A DNA stretch of 64,000 nucleotides from NCBI GenBank assembly GCA_021154885.1, contig JAJKHS010000142.1, forward strand, positions 54,793 through 118,792, in the 5' to 3' direction. Below, in pieces: positions 19,386 through 28,064 of the stretch (position 1 is its first letter; each line of letters opens with the position of its first letter). Origin of the DNA: Thermoanaerobaculum sp. (GTDB taxonomy: Bacteria; Acidobacteriota; Thermoanaerobaculia; Multivoradales; UBA5704). The notes beneath the pieces are model-generated. The model worked only from the letters and a program-made list of their open reading frames with translations, did no database searches and was not told where the DNA came from. Both the position numbers and the translations under genes were made by a program.

Positions 19386-20288
19386 TCAGTGCGGCTGGAA
19401 CGTCCCCCCGTTCAGGGCGTCGACCCGCGCCTTGGCCCGGGCCAGAGGCGGCACGTCCCACTTGGCGCGCTCCTCGTCGGTGACGGCGGGGTCGACCTGC
19501 CAGAGGTACCACGGGCCGTTCGGGTCCCTCTTGAACTGCGTGCCGTAGAGTTGGGGCTTGCCGAGGTTCATCAGGTAGCGGTCCTTGGCGGCGGCGGCGA
19601 GCCAGCGGGCACCGGGGTAGCCGGGGTCGAGCTCCACGGCCTTGAGGCACCACTGGTTGGCGTGGTCGAAGTCCTCGGGCGCCTGGCCGTGCTGGAGGAC
19701 CATGGCGGCGTGGACGTAGTCGGCGGCCTCTTTGGCCCCGCCCTGCGCTATGATCTCCAGCACCCGCTTGCGGCGCTCCTCGTCCCGCTTGCCCACGACG
19801 CTCCAGTCGACCTTCCCCATGTCGGGCGCACGGTCAGCCTGGTCCTCTTTGTAGAGGCGCTCGAGCTCCGGGTTGGCCGGGCCCTTGCGGGCGGCGCTGT
19901 CGCGGGCCTTCACCTGGTCGGCGAAGGGCTTCCAGCGCGGGTCCTGCCGCAGGGAGTCGGCGTCGGTGGCGACGCGGTCGGCGTCGCGGTAGCCGCGGGC
20001 GGCGGCCTGGTCGAGGTCGCGGAAGGCCGCGTCCTTGTCGCCGGCCCGGGCGGCGCACCTGGCGGCGCCGACCAGGGCGCGGGCGGCCTGGCGGTCGAGG
20101 GAGGCGGCCTTGGCGGCGGCAGCGAACTGCTCGCCGCAGTGGGCCCAGTCGCCTTTCTCGTAGGTGTTGGAAGCCTGGTCGAGCAGCTCGGGGAAGCCGG
20201 GGGTGGTCTGCGCCGCCGCCCCTCCGGCGAGGAGCAGGGCGGTGAGGGCCAGGAGCAGGGTGTGACGTTTCTGTATCATGGGAATCAT
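19386..20288 (-). CDS. TPR-like secreted protein (DUF6624-like C-terminus)
   Basis: Signal peptide MIQKRHTLLLALTALLLAGGAAAQ; LKAVELDPGYPGARWLAAAAKDRYLMNLGKPQLYGTQF. Confidence 0.7.
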   Translation of the reverse strand: MIPMIQKRHTLLLALTALLLAGGAAAQTTPGFPELLDQASNTYEKGDWAHCGEQFAAAAKAASLDRQAARALVGAARCAARAGDKDAAFRDLDQAAARGYRDADRVATDADSLRQDPRWKPFADQVKARDSAARKGPANPELERLYKEDQADRAPDMGKVDWSVVGKRDEERRKRVLEIIAQGGAKEAADYVHAAMVLQHGQAPEDFDHANQWCLKAVELDPGYPGARWLAAAAKDRYLMNLGKPQLYGTQFKRDPNGPWYLWQVDPAVTDEERAKWDVPPLARAKARVDALNGGTFQPH

Positions 20289-20427
20289 TCTCCTCGTCGG
20301 GCGATTCTCATAGAACGCAGGACACGGCCAGAAGCTCCTTCGGAAACTCCAGTCCTCCTCCATCGTAACTCCAATCCGGTAGGGATGAGGGTCCCAGCGT
20401 TTCCCCTGAAACAGAGGTGAGAGAGTC

Positions 20428-21789
20428 ATGAATGCCATGAAGAGACCTGGCGGGAGGGCCGGAATCGGTCTGGCCCTCTCGCTGTTGTCGTTGGTGTCCC
20501 CCGCCGCCCGCGCCCAGGAGCCTGCCGCGCCCCCGGCACCTCCGGCAATAACGCTCCATCAGGCGCTGCGGCGGGCTTTGGAGGCGAACGCGGGGACGGC
20601 GACGGCCCGCTCCCAGATCGCGGCCGCGCAGGCGCAGGTACGCCAGCTCAAGACATCGATCCTGCCGCACCTCGACCTGGATACGTCGGCGATCCGCAAC
20701 AGCCGGGAAGTGGCCTTCGACGTGAACGGCTTTCGGGCGACGATCCTGCCGCGCAACGACTGGAACGCGCGGCTCATCTTCAGCCAGCCGATCTACGCCG
20801 GCCAGCGGGAGCTGATGGCGCTGCGCCAGGCCCGCCTCGGGGTGACCAGCAACGAGGTGGGATTGCGATCCCAGGAGGACATGGTGCTGCTGGCGACGGC
20901 GTCGAACTACCTGGGGATCGTCCAGGGCGAGGCCCTGGTGAACGTGGAGCAGAAGAACCTGGAGCTGGCCGACCGCCGGCACAAGCAGGCGCAGGCCTTC
21001 TACGAAGCGGGAGAGCAGACCAAGGTGGACGTGCTGCGGGCCGAGACCGACCGCAAGGCTGCCGAGCGGGCGCTCGCGGCGGCGCTCCAGAGCCGGGACC
21101 TGGCGGCCAGCCGGCTGCGCCTGAACCTCGCCCTGGACCAGCTCGCGGCGGCGCCGATGCAGGTCGCCCCCCCGGACCTCAAGTTCCCGCCGCTGCCGGC
21201 CGCGGACGCGCTGGTGGCGCAGGCGCAGTCGAACCACCCGGCCATCCAGCAGTCGGACCTCGCGCTGCAGATCGCCCGGCTGGAGACCTCGAAGCAGCGC
21301 AACGCCCGCCTGCCCACCGTGCGGGCGGAGGGCAACGCCGTCGAACAGCGCACGTCGTTCCCGGCGTCCCAGACGGCCTCGCTCGCCATCAAGCTGACGA
21401 TGCCGATCTTCGACAGCGGCGAGATCTCGGCCAAGGTGGCGGTGGCCCGGGAGCGCCAGAAGCAGGCGGAGATCGCCTTGGAGGAGGCTAGGCGCCAGGT
21501 GCGGGAGGACGTGCTCCAGGCGCTGCTCGAGCTGAAGACGGCGGAGACGGACCTCGCGCTCGCCAAAGAGCAGCTCGCCGCGGCCGAGGCCGAGTACAAC
21601 CAGAGCTTCGAGCTCTACCGGGCGCAGGAGGCGACGTCGCTCGACCTGCAGACCTCGGAGGCCGCCCTCTCCTCCTCCCGCCGGGCGGTGGTGAACGGAA
21701 CCTTGAACCGGGACCTGGCGGAGCTGAACGTCTGGTCCGCGGCCGGAACCTTGAAGAACCTGATCCTCACCGAAGAAGGTGCGAAATGA
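20428..21789 (+). CDS. TolC-family outer-membrane efflux protein
   Basis: ITLHQALRRALEAN..., coiled-coil; next to MFP and RND genes. Confidence 0.9.
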   Translation: MNAMKRPGGRAGIGLALSLLSLVSPAARAQEPAAPPAPPAITLHQALRRALEANAGTATARSQIAAAQAQVRQLKTSILPHLDLDTSAIRNSREVAFDVNGFRATILPRNDWNARLIFSQPIYAGQRELMALRQARLGVTSNEVGLRSQEDMVLLATASNYLGIVQGEALVNVEQKNLELADRRHKQAQAFYEAGEQTKVDVLRAETDRKAAERALAAALQSRDLAASRLRLNLALDQLAAAPMQVAPPDLKFPPLPAADALVAQAQSNHPAIQQSDLALQIARLETSKQRNARLPTVRAEGNAVEQRTSFPASQTASLAIKLTMPIFDSGEISAKVAVARERQKQAEIALEEARRQVREDVLQALLELKTAETDLALAKEQLAAAEAEYNQSFELYRAQEATSLDLQTSEAALSSSRRAVVNGTLNRDLAELNVWSAAGTLKNLILTEEGAK

Positions 21790-22736
21790 CGACGAAAAGA
21801 CTCGCGCTCGCCGCAGCCACGCTGCTGATCCTGCTGGCCGCGGCCTGCGCTCATGATGGGACGAAGCAAGCGGCGGCGCCAACTGCGGCAGCGCCGACTC
21901 CGGCGCTGCCGGCCGACGTGGCCAGGCTGGCCCAGCCGGAGAAGCCCAACGCGCCGGCGCCGTCGGCCGCGGCCGAGACCCAGGAACAATCGAAACAGGG
22001 AGGTCTCGCGAGCCTCGAGCCGACGGGGGAGTTCATCTCCCCGGCCAGCTCCCAGGTGGCGCCTAAGACGCCGGGCCGCGTGGCGACCGTGTACGTGGAC
22101 GCCGGCGCGCGGGTGAGCAGGGGCCAGCCCCTCCTCGCGCTGGAGACCGACTACGTGAAGCTCGACGTGCAGCGGGCGCAGGCGGACCTCGCCCGGGCCA
22201 AGGCCGGCGAGGACGACGCCCGCCGGGAGTGGACCCGCAAGAAGGGGCTGCTCGCCAACGAGTCGATCCCCCAGGCCACGTTCGACAAGTCGCAGGCGGC
22301 GCTGGACCAGGCCCAGGCGGCGCGGCAGTCGGCGGAGACCGCCCTCGCCCTCGCCCGCCAGAAGGTGGACGATTCGGTCATCCGCTCGCCGATCACGGGG
22401 GTCGTGGACCAGCGGCGGACCAACCCGGGCGAGCGCCTGGGCGAAGCCGGCGTCGCCTTCGTCATCGTCCAGACCGCGCCCTTGAAGCTGCGCTTCAGCG
22501 TCCCCGAGCGCTATCTGGCGGCGCTGAGGACGGGACAGACGATCATCGCCCGGGTCGACCCCTATCCCGGCGAGGAGTTCGCCGGCCGCATCAAGACCGT
22601 GGGTGGCGTCATCGATCCGGCCACCCGGACCTTCTTTGCCGAGGCCGAGTTCCCCAACTCCGACGGGCGGCTGCGCCCTGGGCTCTTCGCCCGCGTCGAG
22701 CTGGGAGCGGAGGGATCCCATGCAAAAACTCGCTGA
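21786..22736 (+). CDS. RND efflux periplasmic adaptor (MFP)
   Basis: Lipoprotein; KTPGRVATVYVDAGARVSRGQPLLAL lipoyl-like; 4-bp overlap with upstream gene. Confidence 0.9.
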   Translation: MTTKRLALAAATLLILLAAACAHDGTKQAAAPTAAAPTPALPADVARLAQPEKPNAPAPSAAAETQEQSKQGGLASLEPTGEFISPASSQVAPKTPGRVATVYVDAGARVSRGQPLLALETDYVKLDVQRAQADLARAKAGEDDARREWTRKKGLLANESIPQATFDKSQAALDQAQAARQSAETALALARQKVDDSVIRSPITGVVDQRRTNPGERLGEAGVAFVIVQTAPLKLRFSVPERYLAALRTGQTIIARVDPYPGEEFAGRIKTVGGVIDPATRTFFAEAEFPNSDGRLRPGLFARVELGAEGSHAKTR

Positions 22737-25700
22737 GCTCTGCGTCCGCCGGCCCGTCTTCGCGACGGTGCTCATCCTCGCGCTGGTGGTGGTGGGCATC
22801 TTCGCCTACTTCCAGCTCGGCGTGGACCGTTTCCCCAACGTCGAGTTCCCCTTCGTCACCATTACGACGGTCCTGCCGGGTGCCGCGCCCGAGGAGATGG
22901 AGACCGAGGTCACCGACAAGATCGAGGAGGCGGTCAACACCATCAACGGCATCGATCAACTGATCTCCACCTCCTCGGAGAACGTGTCGCTGGTCAACAT
23001 CCAGTTCACCCTGGAGAAAAACCCGGACGTGGCCGCCCAGGAGGTGCGCGACAAGGTCAACGCCATCCTGGCCAACCTGCCCAAGGACGCCGATCCGCCG
23101 ATCATCCAGAAGATCAACGCCGACGCCGATCCGGTGATCTCGATCGCCCTCTCGGGGCCGGCCTCGCAGCGCGAGATCTCGGAGTATGCCGACCGCGTGC
23201 TCAAGCGGCGCCTGGAGACGGTCTTCGGCGTCGGCCAGGTGAAGCTGGTGGGCCAGCGGCTGCGGCAGATCAACGTCATCACCGACACGGCGAAGCTCGA
23301 CAGCCTGGGGTTGACGGCGGCCGACGTGGTCAACGCCCTGGCGACTCAGAACGTACAGATTCCGGGCGGCAAGGTGACTCAGAACCGGCGCGACCTGACG
23401 CTGCGCACCTACGGCCGCGTCGGCACGCCCGCGGAGTTTGCACACCTGCCGATCACCCGCCGCAACGGCTACCCGGTGCGGGTGGGCGACGTCGCCCGCA
23501 TCGAGGACGGGGTCGAGGAGGCCGAATCGATCGCCACCGTCGCCGGCAAGCCGGCCGTCGTGCTGCAGGTGATCAAGCAATCGGGCACCAACACGATCGC
23601 CGTGGTCAACGCCATCCGGGAGCGCTTCGACGATCTCAAGGGTCAGATCCCCGCAGGCTGGCACGCGGAGATCGTCCGCGACCAGTCGAAGTTCATCGTC
23701 GCCGCGGTGGACGCGGTCAAGGAGCACCTGATGGTGGGCTCGCTGTTCGCGGCCGGCATCGTGTGGCTCTTCCTGCGCCGTTTCCGGCCGACGCTGATCT
23801 CGGCGGTGGCCATCCCCAGCTCGCTGATCGCCACCTTCGCGGCGATGAAATACATGGGCTTCACGCTCAACGTGCTCACCCTGCTGGCGCTGACGCTGGC
23901 GGTGGGCATCGTGATCGACGACGCGGTCGTGGTGCTGGAGAACGTCTTCCGCTTCATGGAGGAGAAGAAGATGACGCCGCGGCAGGCGGCCATCGAAGGC
24001 ACGAAGGAGGTCGGCCTCGCGGTGCTCGCCACCAGCCTGTCGCTGATCGCCGTCTTCCTGCCGGTGGCGTTCATGGGCGGTATCGTGGGCCGCTTCATGT
24101 ACTCCTTCGGCATCACCATGGCCTTCGCCATCGCCGTGTCGCTGGTGGTCGCCTTCACGCTGACGCCGATGCTGGCCTCGCGGTGGCTGAAGCCCGCGGA
24201 CGCCGGCGAGGCGGGCCACGGCAGCCGCGAGAAAGGTTTCTACGGCTTCATCGAACGGATCTACATGCGCCTCCTCGACTGGTCGATGGCCCACCGCTGG
24301 GTGATCGTGGTGGTCATGATCCTGGTCTTCTTCTCCACCGTGCCGCTGTTCATGGCGGTGAACAAGAACTTCCTGCCCAACGACGACGAGTCGCAGTTCC
24401 AGGTCGTGGTGCGGTCGCCCGAAGGGGCGAACCTGGCGACGACGCAGACCATCCTGGAGTCCGTGGCCAACCAGGTACGTAAGCTCCCGGGCGTGGTGAC
24501 GACGGTGACCACCATCGGCAACGACCCGCAGCAGACGCACAACCTGGGCCTGGTCTACGTCCAGCTCAGCGATCCGAAGCTGCGGCAGCAGAACCAGTTC
24601 CAGCTCATGCAGCGGGTGCGCGAGGAGGTCCTGCCGCAGTACCAGGCCCTGAAGGTGCGGGCCCAGGTGGCGCAGGTCTCGGCCTTCGGCAACGGCGTCG
24701 ACAACGAAATCCAGTTCTGGATCGGCGGCCCTGACCTCGACAAGCTCAACGAGTACGCGCAGACGCTCAAGACCGCGCTCGCCAAAGTGCCAGGGACCAC
24801 GGACGTGGATACCAACTTCATCGTCGGCAAGCCCGAGCTCGGCGTGCGGATCGACCGCCAGAAGGCGGCCGACCTGGGCGTGCGGGTGCAGGATATCGCG
24901 AGCTCGCTCAACGTCCTGGTGGGCGGTCAGAAGGCCACCTCCTACTTCGAGGGGGGCGAGGAGTACGAGGTCCACGTGCGGGCCGCCGAGGCCGACCGCA
25001 ACAACGCCGCGGTGATCGCCGCGATGGAGGTGCCCTCGCTCAGCCGCGGCACCGTGCCGTTGCGCGACCTCGTCACTTTGACTGAGGGTACAGGCCCGTC
25101 GCTGATCAATCGCCTGAACCGCCGCCGTCAGGTGATGGTCTCGGCCAACATGCGGCCGGGCTTCTCGTCGCAGACGGCGATCGACGCTTTGAACCGCACG
25201 GCGGCCGATCTCAAGATGCCGGCTGGTTTCTCCTTCGGCCTCACCGGCCGCTCGCGCGAGCAGGGCAAGGCGGCGAACGCGTTCTTCCTCGCCTTCGCCC
25301 TGTCCATCATCTTCATGTACCTGATCCTCGCGGCGCAGTTCGAAAGCTGGATCCACCCGTTCACGATCCTGTTGTCGCTGCCGATGACGGTGCCGTTCGC
25401 CCTGCTGTCGATCCTGATGCTCAACCAGTCGGTCAACATCTTCTCGATGCTGGGCATCCTGGTGCTGTTCGGCATCGTGAAGAAGAACGCCATCCTGCAG
25501 ATCGACCATACGAACGGCCTGCGGGCCCAGGGGATGCCGCGGGCGGAGGCCATCCGGGAGGCGAACCGGGACCGGTTGCGGCCGATCCTGATGACCACCC
25601 TTGCCTTCGTGGCCGGCATGATTCCGCTCGTCTCCTCGAGCGGTACGGGAGCGGGCACCAACCGGGCGATCGGCTCGGTGATCCTGGGCGGCCAGCTCCT

Positions 25701-25854
25701 GTCGCTGCTGCTGACGCTGATCGGTACGCCGGTCAGCTACAGCATCTTCGACGACTGGGCCAATTCGAAGGTTTTCTCGCGGCTGGGCGAACGGTTGGCA
25801 AGGCGCAAACCGCAAGAGAGTGTGATCGGAGGGCCGGAGCCGGTCACTGACTGA
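22720..25854 (+). CDS. RND efflux permease (HAE1-type)
   Basis: AELCVRRPVFATVLILALVVVGIFAYFQLGVDRFPNVEFP, GIVIDDAVVVLENVFR. Confidence 0.95.
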   Translation: MQKLAELCVRRPVFATVLILALVVVGIFAYFQLGVDRFPNVEFPFVTITTVLPGAAPEEMETEVTDKIEEAVNTINGIDQLISTSSENVSLVNIQFTLEKNPDVAAQEVRDKVNAILANLPKDADPPIIQKINADADPVISIALSGPASQREISEYADRVLKRRLETVFGVGQVKLVGQRLRQINVITDTAKLDSLGLTAADVVNALATQNVQIPGGKVTQNRRDLTLRTYGRVGTPAEFAHLPITRRNGYPVRVGDVARIEDGVEEAESIATVAGKPAVVLQVIKQSGTNTIAVVNAIRERFDDLKGQIPAGWHAEIVRDQSKFIVAAVDAVKEHLMVGSLFAAGIVWLFLRRFRPTLISAVAIPSSLIATFAAMKYMGFTLNVLTLLALTLAVGIVIDDAVVVLENVFRFMEEKKMTPRQAAIEGTKEVGLAVLATSLSLIAVFLPVAFMGGIVGRFMYSFGITMAFAIAVSLVVAFTLTPMLASRWLKPADAGEAGHGSREKGFYGFIERIYMRLLDWSMAHRWVIVVVMILVFFSTVPLFMAVNKNFLPNDDESQFQVVVRSPEGANLATTQTILESVANQVRKLPGVVTTVTTIGNDPQQTHNLGLVYVQLSDPKLRQQNQFQLMQRVREEVLPQYQALKVRAQVAQVSAFGNGVDNEIQFWIGGPDLDKLNEYAQTLKTALAKVPGTTDVDTNFIVGKPELGVRIDRQKAADLGVRVQDIASSLNVLVGGQKATSYFEGGEEYEVHVRAAEADRNNAAVIAAMEVPSLSRGTVPLRDLVTLTEGTGPSLINRLNRRRQVMVSANMRPGFSSQTAIDALNRTAADLKMPAGFSFGLTGRSREQGKAANAFFLAFALSIIFMYLILAAQFESWIHPFTILLSLPMTVPFALLSILMLNQSVNIFSMLGILVLFGIVKKNAILQIDHTNGLRAQGMPRAEAIREANRDRLRPILMTTLAFVAGMIPLVSSSGTGAGTNRAIGSVILGGQLLSLLLTLIGTPVSYSIFDDWANSKVFSRLGERLARRKPQESVIGGPEPVTD

Positions 25855-26348
25855 GGGGATCGCTGGAGATTTCTTGAGAATCCGGGACCGGTCCTGAAGA
25901 TGGTTGGTCCCGGGTACTTCACCAACAACTGACGAACGCGTTCGATGGGATCCCGGCCCTCTCTTACTGCTTGGGCTTCCAGGAAGTGAACCCTGGTTTC
26001 CAGGCCGCGAGCACTGGTTTTTATATCAAACCCTGATTCTTGCATTTCCAGGAGCCGTGCCGTGGCCCAATCCGAGAAGGTTCCCAGCCTCTCGTGGAGA
26101 ATATTGACCTGCTCGGCGACCACGTCATTGTCGTTGCGCAGCTCTTCCAGCTCAAGACGACTGAGCCGGAAGTTTGCATCCAACCGCTCGAGCCGCTGCA
26201 TCATTTCGCTGCGAAGGCCCACAATCCGTCGGGCGAGCTCCTCACGAAGGCTAGCGAGTTGCTGGGCATTCTCCTCGCGGAGACCTTCGATCTGCCGCGA
26301 AGTCTCACGGAAATGCTCGTCAAGATAGTTGAGAAACCACTGGTCCAT
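25737..26348 (-). CDS. Coiled-coil hypothetical protein
   Basis: MDQWFLNYLDEHFRETSRQIEGLREENAQQLASLREEL heptad pattern; 3' end overlaps the RND gene. Confidence 0.5.
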   Translation of the reverse strand: MDQWFLNYLDEHFRETSRQIEGLREENAQQLASLREELARRIVGLRSEMMQRLERLDANFRLSRLELEELRNDNDVVAEQVNILHERLGTFSDWATARLLEMQESGFDIKTSARGLETRVHFLEAQAVREGRDPIERVRQLLVKYPGPTIFRTGPGFSRNLQRSPQSVTGSGPPITLSCGLRLANRSPSREKTFELAQSSKML

Positions 26349-26458
26349 TCTAGGCCTCGTCAGGTCGGTTACTTCGGACCACGACAGCCTAGCACGCATA
26401 GAAGCGAAATGGCAACTCCCTTAATGCGACGGAATGGGAGCTAGGGATGACCACCTCG

Positions 26459-26752
26459 CTTCAGTCCCGGTCTGGAATTTCCCGGTCCATCGCCTGATAC
26501 ACCTCGCGACGGTGGCCGATCTTCAAGATCCAGATCTCGTCTCCTCGCAGGCCAAAGATGACGCGCCATGTCCCGACGCGCAGGGACCAGAGGGGCCGCC
26601 TTGGTGTAAGCGAGGGGCTTGGCGAGCTCCTCAGGGTGAGACAAGAGCTTCTTTTCGATGGTGGCTTTGATCCGCTTCCGGGTTGGCGGATCCAGCTTGG
26701 GAATGTCCTCCCCGACCACCTTCCGGTGGTAGAGAAGCCGGTAGGCGGTCAA
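26459..26752 (-). pseudogene. RelE/ParE-type toxin, frameshifted
   Basis: MTAYRLLYHRKVVGEDIPKLDPPTRKRIKATIEKKL...AYTKAA then continues in another frame as WSLRVGTWRVIFGLRGDEIWILKIGHRREVYQAMDREIPDRD*. Confidence 0.75.
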
Positions 26753-26764
26753 AAGAGATGGCCT

Positions 26765-26992
26765 TCAATCCCAAGCGTCTTCATGGGAGACAGCGGTCTG
26801 CCGGTCGAAGGTTGCGAGGCGGCTTTCTCCTTCGTGAGCCCAGAAACGCTCTTCCTCATCCGCGTAGTACTTCGCGATGATGTCTCGAACCACCAGGGAC
26901 ACCGACCGTCCCTCGATCTCTGAGCGCCGCCTCAACCAGTGGGCAAGCTCCTCATCCACGACCGTCGTAATGCGCGGGCTCTTGGCGGGCAT
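26765..26992 (-). CDS. Ribbon-helix-helix-like antitoxin
   Basis: Small protein SPRITTVVDEELAHWLRRRSEIEGRSVSLVVRDIIAKYYADEEERFWA directly upstream of RelE-like ORF. Confidence 0.75.
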   Translation of the reverse strand: MPAKSPRITTVVDEELAHWLRRRSEIEGRSVSLVVRDIIAKYYADEEERFWAHEGESRLATFDRQTAVSHEDAWD

Positions 26993-27037
26993 TCGGTACC
27001 TCCGGACTCAGGGTAGCACAAGTGCCGCACCTTTACA

Positions 27038-27080
27038 GACACGTCGCGAACGCCGACGAGTCCTGGATCGGCCGGAAGGA
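27038..27080. repeat. 43-bp direct repeat, copy 1 (att-like)
   Basis: 40/43 identical to 28070-28112; encodes SFRPIQDSSAFATCL* on minus strand with no gene upstream. Confidence 0.85.
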
Positions 27081-27125
27081 CGCGAGGCAGCCCAGGCCTC
27101 ACGGGAGGGATATCTCGCGGTGCTC

Positions 27126-27521
27126 TCAGGCCGCCTTGCTCTTCAGGGCCTCTGCAACTTCACGAGCCGCCTCATCCGGCGCGCCCTTGGTGAGATACCG
27201 ACGGCTGCGGAGCCCGAAAGGAATCGACGAACCCTCAAGATCTGCCGGAATGATTGGAATCAGAAGCTTCCCCGCACCGAGTGCGACGCCCAGCTCGAAC
27301 AACACGTTGGGCCGCTGTGCGTTGGTTTCCGAAAGAATGGACACGATCGCATCGCTGCCTCGAAGGCCTGCCTCGATCGCATCGCGGAGGGGTTCCCCGG
27401 CGTGGATCTGCCATGTGTCCAACCATACCTCTACACTCTGTTTCCGGAGGGCCTCAGCGAAGCGTCGCGCCCACTCGGCGTCATCGCGCGAGTATGAAAT
27501 GAAGACCTTGGGCTCGTTCAT
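27126..27521 (-). CDS. TIR-domain protein
   Basis: KVFISYSRDDAEWARRFAEALRKQSVEVWLDTWQI...RPNVLFELGVALG (conserved Glu). Confidence 0.9.
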   Translation of the reverse strand: MNEPKVFISYSRDDAEWARRFAEALRKQSVEVWLDTWQIHAGEPLRDAIEAGLRGSDAIVSILSETNAQRPNVLFELGVALGAGKLLIPIIPADLEGSSIPFGLRSRRYLTKGAPDEAAREVAEALKSKAA

Positions 27522-27958
27522 TCCGGTTTCTCCTCTGAAGCCCCAGGCGTACCTTCGACTCGGCCGCGCAACTGGCCGAGGTAAACCTGGATCTCGTTCA
27601 AGGATAGCAGGTCCCGCTTCTTGAGCAAGACAGGAACGCCCGGCCTCGACTGGAGCTCAGCGGCCGACAGCCCGTGCAAGAGGCCAACGATCGGGATCCG
27701 GCGTCCCCAGGCGGCCCCAAGCTCTGCCCAGACGTACGGGCGGTCGAGCGCCCAGGGCGTGATGAGCACGACCAGTTCGTCCGCCCTTTCCAGGAACGCG
27801 AGGATGTCCTCCTCAAAATCGGCGCCAACGTCGATTTCCGCTTCGGCAAGGAAAGGAGTTGCGCCACAATCGGCGATTTCGCGCGCGATCTGTTTTGCCA
27901 CCCAGGTGTCAGCACCGCTGTGACTCACAAACACGAGACGCCGGGTGTTGATCGCCAC
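27518..27958 (-). CDS. TIR-domain (TIR_2-like) protein
   Basis: RRLVFVSHSGADTWVAKQIAREIADCGATPFLAEAEIDVGADF...RPYVWAELGAAWG; ATGA overlap with downstream TIR gene. Confidence 0.85.
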   Translation of the reverse strand: MAINTRRLVFVSHSGADTWVAKQIAREIADCGATPFLAEAEIDVGADFEEDILAFLERADELVVLITPWALDRPYVWAELGAAWGRRIPIVGLLHGLSAAELQSRPGVPVLLKKRDLLSLNEIQVYLGQLRGRVEGTPGASEEKPE

Positions 27959-28064
27959 TCAATAGGTACCTCCGTCACGCAGATCGGTCGTGTCTGGAAG
28001 CGACAGGCTACCACGCGTCCTCGACACGGCGCCAGGAACCACGCAACTCCTCTCGGGCTCGTCC

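Noticed and set aside
22609-25815. 1068-aa minus ORF opposite the RND permease
   Set aside because: Shadow ORF of a confidently identified RND gene; H/R/D-rich low-complexity composition.
25855-26060. Possible repeats (accctgg/ttccagg) after the RND operon
   Set aside because: Only scattered short matches without fixed period; cannot be supported by eye.
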